From positions 3,029,672 to 3,093,671 of the forward strand of contig OX442434.1 in NCBI GenBank assembly GCA_949361645.1: 64,000 bases of DNA. The letters run 5' to 3'. The translations under genes and the position numbers were made by a program. Shown here in pieces: positions 11,970-24,334 of the stretch. Under the pieces are notes generated by a model. It did not search any database and had not been told where the DNA came from. It saw nothing but the letters and a program-made list of their open reading frames with translations. This DNA comes from Spongilla lacustris (lineage: Eukaryota; Porifera; Demospongiae; Spongillida; Spongillidae). Each line of letters starts with the position of its first letter. The stretch's first letter is position 1.

Positions 11970-13545
11970 CTTCCACTGCATCCTGGCCCACAGAGCCCAT
12001 AACAGAAGTGGCATTTCCTCGTTGTACTGCAACTGATAGTCTTTGTAGCAAATAAAAGTATGCACTGCACTCTCCTGATGTCTGTTTAAGGCGATGGCCA
12101 AACTCCTTCAGAAATTTTTAAGTCTCTGACCCAAAAACTCCTGATGTCTCAATGGAAGCACCAGTCTCAATGGTTGTGGTCCAGGTGTGCATACTTCACA
12201 CATTTTTTGTGCTCTGCTTGGTTGGCCACTCCTCCAGCCTCTGTGGCTGCAATAGCTGAGTAGGACGGGGCATATGTGTCAGGGCAGTTGGCATCCCAGA
12301 CAAGGAGCTTACCACCACACTGCCAGGGTACGGTGGTAATCCCATCTGGTCTTGTCCCGTCAGAACGGAAAAGGCCAGAAGGCTCCAAACAAGATGGAAT
12401 CCTAACAGCAGTCATGGCCCAATGGATTATGTCATTAACAAAGGCATGTCGATGGTGGCACCCTTCACGTTTTCAGCAACTAAGGTTATGAACAGCTAAA
12501 TCGGTCACTTCCCAACCACAATAGTGACAAGTGTGAGGTCTACACAAGGACAAACCCAAACGAAGACCACTTGTTATTATTAACCATATGAAGACCCAGT
12601 GAAGTGACCAGCAGAGTATTTAGCCATAGTCCTGATTCTTCGTTGCATGCAGCCAGGAGTCGTGCTTTGTAGAATGTGTCTGTGCTGTTAGAGAGAAGAG
12701 TGTTGACAGTGGCTAGAACCTTTGGGGAGTCCCATGCTTTTTGCTTGTACTTTGCAGTACTTACCAACTGGAGGTGCTTCCTGGCACCCCTCTGACCAAC
12801 AAGCCTGCATAACAGATGGGGTATTCTTGCAGCTATACATGTAGTGGTAAGATCTGGAGACAAGGTCTGAGGAGGAGATAGCAGCAGAGACCAAAAAGGC
12901 AGAGGGTGCAAGCTGCACAGCACTGCGAATACCAAGTCCACCAAACTTCACTGGCAAGCAAAGATGCCTATGTGCACCCAGGGTGTCCTTTAGAGAAAGG
13001 CAAATTAAATCATTTACTCAGGATGGACCTGAGTTCTATATAACTGCAAGCAGAGCGAAAGGAAACATGGAGATGTCGTATGACAGTAGAGGAGTTTGAG
13101 GATAGCAAGAGAATGACACAACAGGAAGTATGCATCATGACTTTCTGCTTCTCTCCAAGGCATTTTAACATAACAGTTTTTGTAGTGATAGTACCAGATA
13201 TGGAAGTGATGTCTTCTATAGGTGAGCCCAGTAATGTGGCCTGTGCTACATCCACAATACGAAAAAGATGACTGGAAGGCCTCAACTGTAATGGGGTCTG
13301 TGCCTATTTCCTCAGATTTACTGGCATTGAGCTATAAACCAACTTTTATTGCCTCCCTTTTAACCACTTCAAACATCACGTATAATATCAGTTGAAACTA
13401 CCCATCATCTGCATGTAACTAGAAGAGGCAGAGCTCGTGCACCATGAAGGGTAAGACAAAAAAGAAGAGGTCCAAGTGGGTCTCCCTGTCGGATGCCTTC
13501 AGCTGATGGAATAATTTTGTCACCTCAAAAAAGTGAAGAACAACT
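11970..13545 (-). pseudogene. LINE-type reverse transcriptase remnant (3' half)
   Basis: From about 13540 downward the minus strand gives IIPSAEGIRQGDPLGPLLFC, a non-LTR RT motif, then a degraded region with an ADDG-like box (about 13400). It goes on with VDVAQATLLGSPIEDITSIS, LPVKFGGLGIRSAVQLAPSA, LLSNSTDTFYKARLLAACNE and LEPSGLFRSDGTRPDGITTV with VWDANCPDTYAPSYSAIAAT. The end is LLQRLSVAVQRGNATSVMGS near 11980. Matching text jumps between frames several times (for example at about 12500 and 13000). This is a common invertebrate RT family with a long conserved C-terminus; I cannot name the clade. Confidence 0.8.
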
Positions 13546-16500
13546 GGAATAGGCTGAGTGGACAAATGGATAAATAGATGGAGCAAGAAGTTTCACAGCA
13601 TTTAGTTTTTGACTTGTTCCTAGAATCATCCCTCATTGTGTTAAACGAGCAACAACCTGAGGTTCTGGCTTGTACCTTCATGTTTATACATGCAGCAAAA
13701 GTGGTTAAAACACAAGAAGTAGCAGGTGCATTTTTGCATGCCTTGTGATAGATAAAATCAAAGATGAACACAATGTGCAGCAAATAGCATGCAGTGCATC
13801 ATCTATTAGTGTTTGATTTGAGATGGAAGTGCTTAGAAATGCCACACTGACAAGTACACAAGCACAAGTTAAAATTTACGCACATTGAAATGCTACTTAA
13901 ATGACTGTGCATTGATGGAGCATTTAGATCCCAGTATCCAGTTACCATTGCAAAATTGCACCTTAGAAAACACAAACGGTGAGAGAGATGGTGCAGTCCA
14001 ACTAGGAAATGAATATACATGTATGGAAGATATCTGTGATGCAAAAACATCAAGTGACAACAGAATTGGCAGAGGTACGGAAACAGGACCTGTACGTGCC
14101 TGCTCCAGAGGAAGCAAGGAGCCGGCTGGAGCTGAAGATGCCCTCACAATGACATGCTGATGCAAAATGGAGACCATCGGGTATTTCAAGCGCTCGTGCT
14201 CTTCATTTTGCATCTTGAAATTTCCGCTTATCCATACCTTTCAAATTGCACATTTCTGTAAGTATTTGCTATAATATGACAATAGTAGAACACAATATAG
14301 TAACAAACACAGCACCAGCATGCTTGGACACCACATAGCAGCTGCACAAACCTGCCATATCCTATATATAGCTGCACTGTTTATTGAGGGCTGTTGTTCA
14401 TTAACTACTTCTCATGACAAACATGCAGTGCTCTGGGGTTATCTGCCATTGAAGTACATGTATCTCCCTCACCAAGTTACTGTCGCACAAAGAAAAAGCA
14501 AGCCAAATTAACTAAGGCAAATAATGAACTTTTTAATCTCGAACTTTGTTATCGGTAGCTTCAGTGAGATATTTCTTACCTGATTACTGAGGAAAAAATT
14601 CCCTTTTGCTTAAAAATATGCTTCGTGCCCTTGCTAGGTGTGATTTGTGCTGCATAGAATAGTCACAGACCTTTTCCTTTTCTTAGCCAGCTTCATCCCA
14701 GCTAGCCTCTCCACCTTCTCCATTTTTATCCTTCTGAATTGTCCACCAGATCATCATCCTCATATTCATTGCTCATTTTCTCCCCTCTTAAAAATGTCAT
14801 TGCAAACGCCCTTGATGTTGTCTCCTTTTGACCTAGACAGACTATCTTGAGTTACTCCTATATTTGCTTCATGCCCTGGAGGAATTGGGCAAGTGCTTTT
14901 TCAACTATGGTACCAGCCTTATCCCTCGTCGCCAATATGTAAGATAACTTAATGCCAGCACAAATCTACATCACAACTCCAAAACATGCGCACATGCTCT
15001 AATCTAAGCACACCGTACAATCACAACTATTACATCATCCCTATCACATGTTTATGTCCTATGATACTGCACCCCCCACCCCCCTCGACCACGTGACCCA
15101 ATCATGAGCTGCATTACCAATGAAATGTAAACAGTGGAAAATTCTGTAGTATTGCCAACATACTCAATAGCAGGAGTACCCCCAACATATTCAATAGTGG
15201 AAAAGACTTGGAGTATCGCCAAAATACTCAGAAGATAGGCGAGGTACATTTGCACCTTTTGTAACATCTGTTGATGGGCTTCTCCACAGAGAGGCAGAAC
15301 ATTTTTTGAAGCACTTAGCTACAAGCATAACAGCCAAATGGGAAAAATGATATGCAGAAATGTTTGGATTTGTCAGAGCTCGACTTTTATTTGCCCTGGT
15401 TTGAGCATCAAGCTTGTGTCTAAGAGGATCTAGGGTAAAGTGTAGGAGTGGACTATAGGCTTTGATGATGGGGAATCACTTCCTACAATTATGCAATAGG
15501 CTTTACCATTTTTTTAGCATTCTTTTTGTGTTTTCTTTGAATGTTATTCTTAATATTTTAATTAATACTCAATAGTGGAAATATTGGAAGACAGTTGGAA
15601 TATCACCAACATGCAGATATCACTGTTGGTGACATGGTATCCCATACCAGACTAGCTTTAATATGAGTTCAGGATTTCCATGTGAGCAGAGCAAACATAT
15701 TAGAGGCAGTGTTCAGGGAGTTATTTGTACATGTGTAGTTGGGAAAACATGTCTGCATTATGAACAATTTTTTCTTCTAACAGTTTACTTACATGTATAT
15801 ATCCCACTTTAAATGCTCTGCCATACATGTAGTTCCTTGATCAAGATGTTCTTTTATGATGAGACAGATTGCTGGTAAGAACTCTAGTAGTATGCATTAC
15901 TGAGGTTGCTGCCGACTGGTATGCTTAATATTAATACTCAGCAATAGAGTACACAAGCCTCTCAACCTTCAGTCCCCAATAATCATGTGACTGAACCCAC
16001 ATCATACATCATCAGTTAATATCATTACAAAACCTTGTGCCCCTTAGCATATGTTAAAAGTATCATCCAGTGTAACTCTTAAATTTTGCACGATTTTTGC
16101 ATTGCACTGACATTGTAATCTATGATAGACTCTCGAAGCGTCTGCATTTCAATCTCAGCTCTTTTTTGTATTAACATTGCCGGCTTTGCCGTGCAGCTTT
16201 GCAGCTGTATTAGCATGTGGCACGGCGGGCAGAATATGTGGAATGATATTCCTGGTACGAGGATGGTCTGATGCTTGGATGAAGCAGTACACATAATATA
16301 AGCCTGGAATTGCTGCCAAACACAATGACCATTCCAATCGACATTTCCAAACTAAACCAACTGTAAGAAGCGGGGAAGTCACTTAGCTCACATTTCAACT
16401 AAAACTCAAGATACTTTCTGGGAAAACATGCAAATGGATCGAAACCAGTTAATAACAGCTTATGGTTGTTTGCCCTGTTCTTTATAATGGATTGTAATTG

Positions 16501-18587
16501 TAAGGTATCCAGTTAATAACATACATGTAGGATCAGGCCTCGTGTCTGTAGGATTTATGTATTTATGAATAAAAATAAAACTATTAATCATAACAGCGGT
16601 AACAATTTAGGATATTGTGTGAAAAGGAATCTTCTATGCAATATACATCAAGATCAGGCCTCGTGTCTGTAGGATTTATGTATTTATGAATAAAAATAAA
16701 GCTATTGGTCATAACAGCGGTAACAATTTAGGATATTGTGTGAAAAGGAATCTTCTATGCAATATACATCAATGACATCCATTAATAGGCCTTCACTTGA
16801 TGTACTGTGCCTTGCAATTTCCATGCAGCAGTACATTAAACAACTTGAATTGAGCTGTAAATTGGGTACCCAATTAAATGTACGCGAACAGCTTTCATTT
16901 CTTTCAATGGTCATAGCGACGTTCCCTTTTGTCCTTGAATTCAGCCTTGCTTGACCCATGCATTGTTGTGCAGAGCATTGTTTTAAGCCAGAGCACTGGA
17001 ACTTCTTTCACTGACAGCATTTGTCACTGGCATAACAAGGATCAACCTTACCACTTCCACTATGTCACAGTGCTTTTCTGCACTGCATGTTTATTTAAAG
17101 TAGGTAATCCCAGCACCTAAATCCACTAATGCATGAGCTTCCAATATTCAAATCACCTGCTCCATAGAATGATGTTATATCTCCTCAATTGTTTCTTGCA
17201 GTTCAAGTATGGTTTATTCATACTAAATCATGATACATGTAAATATTCAGCACTTGAAGTTTCAACACTATTATGCTGTATGTTTTGTGACTTGTAGAGC
17301 AGCTGGGAGACCCCTATGGGGGACCTTACAGTACTTTCCCATTGTGATAACTTGGAGCTCGTACACGTGTCGCGGCCCCTGCCGCGACAGCCCACACGGA
17401 AAGTCAGCCACCAGAGGTACAAGATGTCTAATCACACATGCAAACATACAATATACATGTATAAGACCGTATATGTACATGACGTCACAAGACACAAACA
17501 CTAATTGTCCAATGGGAACCAACCACGTGGGACCCTTCTTGAAAGATTGATAACCTGGGTGTGGTCCGGATACCACCTCTATACCCCCTTGTTGGGCAGC
17601 CACACCCTAGGGCCTCCTGTATCCACCCCTCCTTTCGGTTTCACCCCCACCCCCACCCAGTTCTTCCCCCTGTCTATGCTCATTTAACTGGCTTACCTGC
17701 TTTGACCTCATCATTTTTGTCACAGTTGGTATGGCATGTTCGGGGCTTCCTCTTTTCAGCCATTCCAAAATGTTAAGGAATGAATGAATACATGTACAGA
17801 TGCGAAGAGACGAGACAAGATCTGGATGCAAAATGACCAATTTATTTAAAAAACCTATTTTTTGCCTACATTTCCAATCTGGTAATGTCCAATGCATTTG
17901 GTTTTTGATCAGCATCACTATTATGACGAAGGCACGGATATGTCTTACCTGGTAATGTTGACCATGCAAAGTATAGAAGTATGGCATCTGTAATGCATCC
18001 TTCACAAATAGATGATTATGAAGAAACAGTAATGTTAGATATGGATGACAGTAGGGTTGAGGATGACTCCTTTCAACTGCACTTGCACTTCACAAAAAGC
18101 ACAGTTTTTAATGGAGATGCTGCCATAGCTACATGACATACATATATACTCAATTGGTGCCAAACTTTGATAATACAGTAATTATTCACAGGGCACATGA
18201 ATTGTGTCTGTATGTTAACAGTGCAGTATATAACTGTTCTAAAATGTGTTACATGTGCATATGACGTTTGTTTCAGTTACTATGTGGGCAATAGGTAAGT
18301 GTTGCTGCTTTTAATTTTGTTTTGATGCAAGTGTACATGTACATACATGTATATGTACATGCACACAATCACAGGCTAATATACATGGTATATGTACATG
18401 GTATGTGAACAGTGTGTGTGTGTGTGTACCCAACTGGCATGTAAGGTTATGTGACACCCAGAAACAGGTTAGTTCACATTTTGAGTGGCCAGCATTTGAT
18501 TAGTTTCATCATCTATTGCACTTACATTTGTAGGGGGCTGGTGTATGGAGTGGTAGTGATCACAAGCTAAGTGAATCTCCAGTCTAC
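13546..18587. other. Non-coding region inside the long intron
   Basis: About 5 kb with no coding region I can support. It holds the 121-bp tandem duplication at 16531, a loosely repeated AGTATTGCCAACATACTCAAT motif near 15131-15240 and again near 15570, and a small GC-rich hairpin (TGTCGCGGCCCCTGCCGCGACA type, about 17369-17390). A perfect 11-bp inverted pair (GATGCAAAATG) flanks about 14160-14216. Confidence 0.4.
16531..16772. repeat. 121-bp direct tandem duplication (2 copies)
   Basis: Positions 16531-16651 are repeated at 16652-16772 with only a few substitutions. Both units start GATCAGGCCTCGTGTCTGTA and end with ATATACATCAA. Confidence 0.95.
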
Positions 18588-18840
18588 AATATGCGTCTAT
18601 AAATGTTAGCACTGCGATCATGCTACGCTACAATTGCATTGAGTTATGATCGGAGTGCACTACATAGTTTGCATAAATGGAAAATGCCATGTACGAAAAC
18701 TTACACACGCGGGTGTTTTACCACGTTGTCAAAACAGACACTTTGCATGTTCAAACAATGCCCAAAACTGCATTTGAAGCTATAACGGTGTAACACAGTA
18801 GTTATAATGCAACGAAACACGAACATAGCGTAATCAGGAC
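18588..18840. mobile_element. MITE fragment, same family as 4726-5052
   Basis: ACAATATGCGTCTATAAATG followed by GTTAGCACTGCGATCATGCT and ACGCTACAATTGCATTGAG matches the inverted right end of the 4726-5052 element. The other end near 18800-18835 keeps only a subterminal word (AACATAGCGTAATCAG). Confidence 0.4.
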
Positions 18841-19578
18841 CCACGGTAGTGGGTCCTATGTAGGATTGGCTTCGGATTGGCTTTAGTGGGCGTGGTTTTC
18901 GATCGAGCGTTTTAAAACGGTAACGAAGCATTGCTATTACTCGCCAGCTCGCATATAATCCATCACAAACATGACAGATATGCACATATAACGTGAGCTT
19001 CGCTAAACAGTGCCGTTTACGTGGAGTGACAAGTTGGTACCAAAATTCCGCCATTTAATTTTTGTTCTTAGTCTTCCGTTCATCACGTAGAACTGGCGAC
19101 AGGAATGTCGTAAGAAGACGAGATTAACTTCAAAAAGTTGCATTTTATTTCCAAACGTGCCCTTTCATACAAATAAGACCTACAGTTGTTAGCCGGTGAT
19201 GAAATGCCGTGAAATGACCCAAGCAGGTGCAATTCATTATCGGTGAAAATTCTCGGTTGCCTAGCAGTATGCAATATGACCGCGTCTTAATTTACTGTTG
19301 CCAGGCTACGCACACGTACACAGCTGCAGACACGTTTACAACAGGCGTTTCTAATTCAGCAAAGGACCAAGCCAAAGAAAACGGCTTGTTAGCAAGGAGA
19401 ACTCTGAGTTTAAGATATCCGAAGAACAAAGGTAGGCCTATCAATAAAATAAAAAAGAGGCCTACATGTATATACTCAGACTACACACTAAGCGTCCTAT
19501 ACATCGCCTGATCGCAACGAATACACTAAGCCATATATTATATTGAACACTTCTGGCAGAGACAAAAAAAATTAGGGG

Positions 19579-19876
19579 AACAAGTAAATCAAAAACTTCT
19601 CTATCGAGAAAGTGATTGGTGGGATGTAGGATTGGTGGTGCAAAAAGCAAGGAAACAAGGTACAGTATGTTAAAGTGAGGTTTGGTAGGATCCTACAACT
19701 ATAACAGTCCTACATTTGCAAATAGGCTTCTTCATTTGCAAATTCAGGACTGTGAGTTGTAGGATCCTACCAAACCTCACTTTAACATACTGTACCTTGT
19801 TTCCTTGCTTTTTGCACCACCAATCCTACATCCCACCAATCACTTTCTTGATAGAGAAGTTTTTGATTTACTTGTT
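19579..19876. mobile_element. 298-bp hairpin/foldback element
   Basis: The left arm 19579-19723 is the near-perfect reverse complement of the right arm 19734-19876, with a loop of only about 10 bp (AGGCTTCTTC). Ends are AACAAGTAAATC and GATTTACTTGTT. A transcript across it would fold into one long stem. Confidence 0.85.
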
Positions 19877-20325
19877 TAATTATGATTGTATTATGCTACG
19901 ATCGTAACATATTATGATTGTAATGTAATTTGTGGCGCCAACTGTATCTATTCTTACACCATGGAATGTTCTGGATGCAATCACAAATAACTTTGATAAT
20001 ATGGTGCTAACCCAAGGAACTTTGTGAAATCTGTTGGTGTTTGATACTTCTGCACCACAGAGACCTGGAGCCATATCATCTTTGGAGAATGCATAACCAA
20101 GGGTCAAGTCTAAGCTCCAGTATATGATATGCATCCACAAATGCATGATTAAATAGTCTTTTAACATGCATCTTTATCCAATGGTTTTCTTGGCTGTTTT
20201 TATGAAGGGGTCCGCGAACACGGATCACCTTTTCTGTCTTCCTGTGGTGTCCTACCAAGAACAACGTAGTATGTTTGTACAATGTTTGACATAATTATGG
20301 AAGGTTCCCAGACTCTTACACTCCT

Positions 20326-20870
20326 CTAGCTTTCACAAGCTGGCTTGTCACGATAAGATATCTGCATTGCTGTTGTGTTTTCCTGGGTGGTAACTGGTAC
20401 GGCTTCAGGGCCAAGCTCCATATTGTTAACCTTGCCTCGTCCTCTTTTCACTTGATCAAGCCACTTCAGTAATAGCTTTTTGCTGAAATAGGCCACCAGA
20501 TACTCTTTGTTGTTATCTATATATGACAGCACAGGTCCGACTCCCCATCCGTTTGGAAGTATATGTTCGTAGGAACGCTTGAAGCCCATGCACTTCAGCA
20601 CTGGACTTGTGCACAAGTACTGGACTTTTGCACAAGTACTGGACTTGTGCGCAAGTGCTGTTTTATGGCCTCACGTTCTATACGAGGCAATTGAGCTGCT
20701 CCTTCTTTGTGAGTGGGGCTGCTATGGTACCACCCTCCGAGATGAACTTTTTTGTAAGGTGCCGCTACTCTGCCTTTCTTAGGCTGAATGTACCCATGAA
20801 CCAAGTTGGTGTATTCGTTCATGACGAAATGGCACTTGCTGGGTTTGGCTGTCAGCCCCACTCCTAAAGC
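20326..20870 (-). pseudogene. Ty3/gypsy RT C-terminus and RNase H remnant
   Basis: Minus-strand text GLTAKPSKCHFVMNEYTNLV is the gypsy RT thumb signature (the L-T-A-K-P-S-K-C motif). Further on, WGVGPVLSYIDNNKEYLVAY then FSKKLL is the start of RNase H. A 20-bp unit is repeated three times at about 20597-20658 inside the remnant (CTGGACTTGTGCACAAGTA type), and frames are broken on both sides. Confidence 0.75.
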
Positions 20871-21510
20871 CTCTAGAGTACCACTGCTAGGGCTGTCATG
20901 TACATGTACATGTACTCACTCCAAATGGCACCTTGGACAACTACATGTACCATTTCTGCAGCCCTTGCAACAGGCTATATGATGCACCCTGCAGTCCAAA
21001 TGTCATCATATTGAATCCAAATTGGCCAAAGGTTATCAAAAGCACTGTTTTCTTCCTCCACTCTGCCACCATAGTGTCAATCATATCCTTCACCATGTCC
21101 TTTAGTTCCTTTTGCACCTTGTCTCTATATGCATCTTTAGTCTGGTTTGTTCTGCAGGGTGCCCTTGTACTGCTCCATCAGATATCTCAGCTCTGTACGC
21201 TGCTCCTCAGTGAGCTGTCTGTGATTTCGTAAGATTGCTCCTCCTCTTCATTCCATAGCTGGAGCTCCTTTTCTTCCATATCTTCCACCCAGTAGCTTGT
21301 TGCCAATGGTATCATGTCACTTCAGCAGCATATGGATGTGGAAATTCCGAGGCTTTTCATCTTGTCCCACATCTCCACCTTGCTGACCTTCTTCACCACC
21401 TTGTGGGGCCCTTGCCACTTTTGTTGGTAGAGGTCGGGAGTAGGATAACAACCTTTTCATACCATTTTTTTCTTCTGAGTCAGACACACTGGTTTCTACT
21501 TCCATTCATA
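20871..21510 (-). pseudogene. Ty3/gypsy integrase C-terminus followed by RT N-terminal region
   Basis: From about 21450 the minus strand reads KWQGPHKVVKKVSKVEMWDK and, in a second frame, RNFHIHMLLK. This is the GPY/F-type C-terminal module of a gypsy integrase. It is followed by SYWVEDMEEKELQLWNEEEE, then LTEEQRTELRYLMEQYKGTL with QNKP. This is the linker that normally precedes RT. Then come NLWPIWIQYDD in one frame and TFGLQGA in another, parts of the RT palm. So integrase lies upstream of RT in this element. Confidence 0.65.
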
Positions 21511-21669
21511 GTTTCTCTCCCTCAATATACTGTAGAACTCCCACAAAAACATTGTACATGTAGGTTCCTTAAAACAAACACACCAGTTTTTGGTCTCTTT
21601 CCTCTGGCTTCAGCTGCTTTGAACTTCTAGGCCAAATGTATTTAGACCTCTTTGTATGTGTACCTCTTT

Positions 21670-21790
21670 AGCTAATGCCCTTTCTTTCTGCAGTAGTAGC
21701 ATTCAGCGTCCTTGAAGTTACTATCTGCTACATCAGGCTTCCATCCACAGTGGTAACATGCACTATTAGAGGACCTACATGTGCATGTAT
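21670..21790 (-). pseudogene. Gag nucleocapsid zinc-knuckle remnant
   Basis: Minus-strand text CYHCGWKPDVADSNFKDAEC then CYYCRKKGH shows two zinc-knuckle-like clusters, the second a CX2CX4H half followed by a stop. It lies upstream (on the minus strand) of the integrase/RT remnant, as Gag should. Confidence 0.6.
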
Positions 21791-22504
21791 GTGGTAAATG
21801 ATTAACTGCTGCTATTTGTAACTACTTCTCCTTTGAGGTTTGAGGTTTTCTTCGCCAGCCTGCTGATATGGTAATATTCTGTGCCTTTTTGTTTGCTTCG
21901 GCCAACAGACATGCGAGACCTAGAATACCAATTACTAGCTGGTCTCACAGCATGTTATCCGATTTGACTGTGTCATGCATTTTAAGGTCTGTACTGTTCC
22001 CATGCAAGGTCCCATTTTACTCCTCCATTTTTCATACTCAGGATAGGAACTATTTTAAGGAGCACTTTGTCATAGCAATACATGTAGCTTTAAAATGTAT
22101 CGACCAAGTGCCAGTTTTTATCAGATGTACAGATTTGAGCATGAAACTGGTATACATAATATTCAGTTTCCATTACAGTAGCATTGCCTGACCAAATGTA
22201 TTGTTAAACTCTTATAACCACGGTCAAGTCAAAACAAACATGTATGTACATGTACAAAGTGTTCAAAGTACTAGCATTACACTACAGTTATAACGCAATG
22301 GAACACAAATGTAGTGTAACAGAATTATTTATGTAACAGTGGTGGTACGTTGCAACCATATGATTTATGTAACACGTGCCAACTTTTTATTGACACACAC
22401 TGTTTATATGATTTGGGTGTAACGAGAAAACAGCTCAGTGATACAAATCCACTAATCATGGGTAAAGTATAATTATGATGTGTTATCATTATCATTGTGC
22501 GTTA

Positions 22505-23376
22505 TAAGTAGTTCAACTCCTTACACGATGATTGGAGCTACTGCCAGCCTTGCAACTACTTCCGCTGAGGACCTACGTTTGTTTAAAGTTGAGCGGGTAA
22601 GGCTGTTAACCGGAAATGGGACACTTTTTTCTGACAAGGATTCTGAGTTTAAAAACAGTATAGGCATGCTCAACTGGATTGGATAGGTAACGTTTGAAAC
22701 AATTCTGGCAGTAACCTATCATGCTAGCGTCGAAACAGACACTAAAACGTCTTTGGAACTTGACTCCGGACCCAAATATTGGTCGTGCACAGGCCCAAAC
22801 ACCTAACATTTGGCCATACGTAAGCGTTATTTGACGTCACGTGGGTCTCGGTTAAATACGTACGTCACTGTGTAGTTGCTATTTACGTAACAGGTTGCTA
22901 TAAATATGCACCACGTGAGCCAAACACAATGCCCGTTGTTCGTTCCCGTCCGGTTATTGATTATCTGGTACCCAGACACTGATCTACTACAATGATGTAC
23001 GTAAGTCCTCGAACGAGGTAAACAACTGTAAATGAGTTTTGTACAAGAACTAAGCTAATTGCCAACATGGTATCCATTGTGGCCTCCTAGTAGTACCAAA
23101 TGACATTTAAAAGCGTATCTAAAGCAGCTCTTAATTGCGTAGGAAAGAAGTGTCCTCCGCAATGCTTTGTGATCGAAAAACATACAATTGCGTCACTTTG
23201 AAATCATACAGTTAAGTGTCCGCCATAGATATAAGGCAGACGACAACGCCAATTGTCTGGCCAATAGTTAAACTATCGAAACATATGCTTTTCCCGACAA
23301 TTAGGGGCCTTCCGACTAATTTTTAGAAAGTTGGGTTCGACAAAAAAAATGTTCAATTCTCACGGACCCGGTGTTA
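22505..23376. mobile_element. Older, truncated copy of the TTAA element found at 52666
   Basis: Read in reverse, this stretch follows the 52666-53613 element from its interior (AGTTCAACTCCTTACACGAT at 22508) to its terminus (CTCACGGACCCGGTG just before 23380). It shares internal marks such as a TATAAATATGCACCACGTGAG block. One terminal inverted repeat is missing and many substitutions separate the two copies. Confidence 0.7.
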
Positions 23377-23852
23377 TAAATAAAGAAATACAAATCTAGC
23401 ATAACATAGTTATTTGTGATACATGTACGTCATATTCTTAACGTAGTACAATCGTAGCGTAATGCATTGTGTTACACAGAATAGATTGTCAGATATTGTC
23501 TTCATCTAGTTTCTTTACCACACATGTACATGTAACTTAATACTTTTGCCCACCATCTGCATCTTCCAGTCAACTCACTTGTGCTTGTATATGTACCGCT
23601 CATTGGAAGTTGTGAATGCCTTGTCATGGTGCTAGCATCTTTTCACAGGTAGATAGACTGAATTTTTTAGTACCATAACAGGATTATGCATTAATTCCCA
23701 TTCCAAGTCACCAAACGCATCATTAGATATGGTAAAGTCAAATTGTTGTCACATAGGACATAAGTATTTAGTGTTGGGCTGACTGTATCAATTGGTCTCT
23801 TTTTTAATGTCTCACAGCAAAAGTTGCATTATTTACCTGTGTCTTTCTTCAG

Positions 23853-24334
23853 AGCCTACCATGTTGCTTGATGTCTCTAAAGACAAAGTTGGTAAGCGAC
23901 AGGTTGCAGCAAGAATGAAGCAACGTAGTGAAGGCACAAATGGATTTTCCATGCCAGTTAAGAAAAGGTTTTGTGCGCCACAATTATCTAATCTTCACAT
24001 CAATCGTAATGAGCAAGAAGTTGTTAATGTTCAAAGCAGAGATTGCACAACTAATTTGAGTTGTGCTCAAAACAGTCACACATATCCCCAATTTGAGCAA
24101 GCACTCACATATCCAAGAGTGCAGAGACCTGCCTATCCAAGTGCACGGCAACACCCTTACCCAGTAATGCAGCACCCTCTATATCCAGAATTGCATCCAT
24201 CACCATGCCAACAAGTGTACTCCCAAGACTATTGGACTCAGCACCAAGAACAGCAGCATTGGTTTCGAGAAGAATTTCCCCTACATCAGCACCAATCACC
24301 TGGTGAAAACCCATATCATAGGCGTGTTGTTAAA
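23853..24334 (+). CDS. Exon C of the plus-strand low-complexity protein gene
   Basis: A 482-bp exon between tttcttcag and GTGAGT. The carried base G from 4540 plus AG gives Glu, and the frame reads PTMLLDVSKDKVGKRQVAAR then MKQRSEGTNGFSMPVKKRF, a Lys/Arg-rich stretch resembling a nuclear localisation signal. It then becomes rich in Tyr-Pro and His-Pro pairs (TYPRVQRPAYPSARQHPYP, HPLYPELHPSP) and Gln/His. It ends in phase 0 after RRVVK. No domain is recognised. The perfect phase match to the exon 19.3 kb upstream is the main support that it belongs to the same gene. Confidence 0.72.

Larger units (their letters stand above)
20326..21900 (-). mobile_element. Degraded Ty3/gypsy retrotransposon with integrase-RT-RNase H order
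   Basis: Gag knuckles (21.7 kb), integrase C-terminus (21.4 kb), RT (21.2-20.75 kb) and RNase H (about 20.5 kb) follow one another on the minus strand. The order integrase before RT matches the Gmr1 type of gypsy elements rather than the usual RT-RNase H-integrase order. LTRs were not found. Confidence 0.6.

Noticed and set aside
13885..14213. Overlapping ORFs of 91 and 106 codons
   Set aside because: Neither shows a recognisable family or splice context; likely chance ORFs.
19227..19511. ORF with a possible exon ending AKENGLLARRTLSLRYPKNK before GTAGGC
   Set aside because: No phase-matched partner exon could be identified, and it borders transposon-derived sequence.
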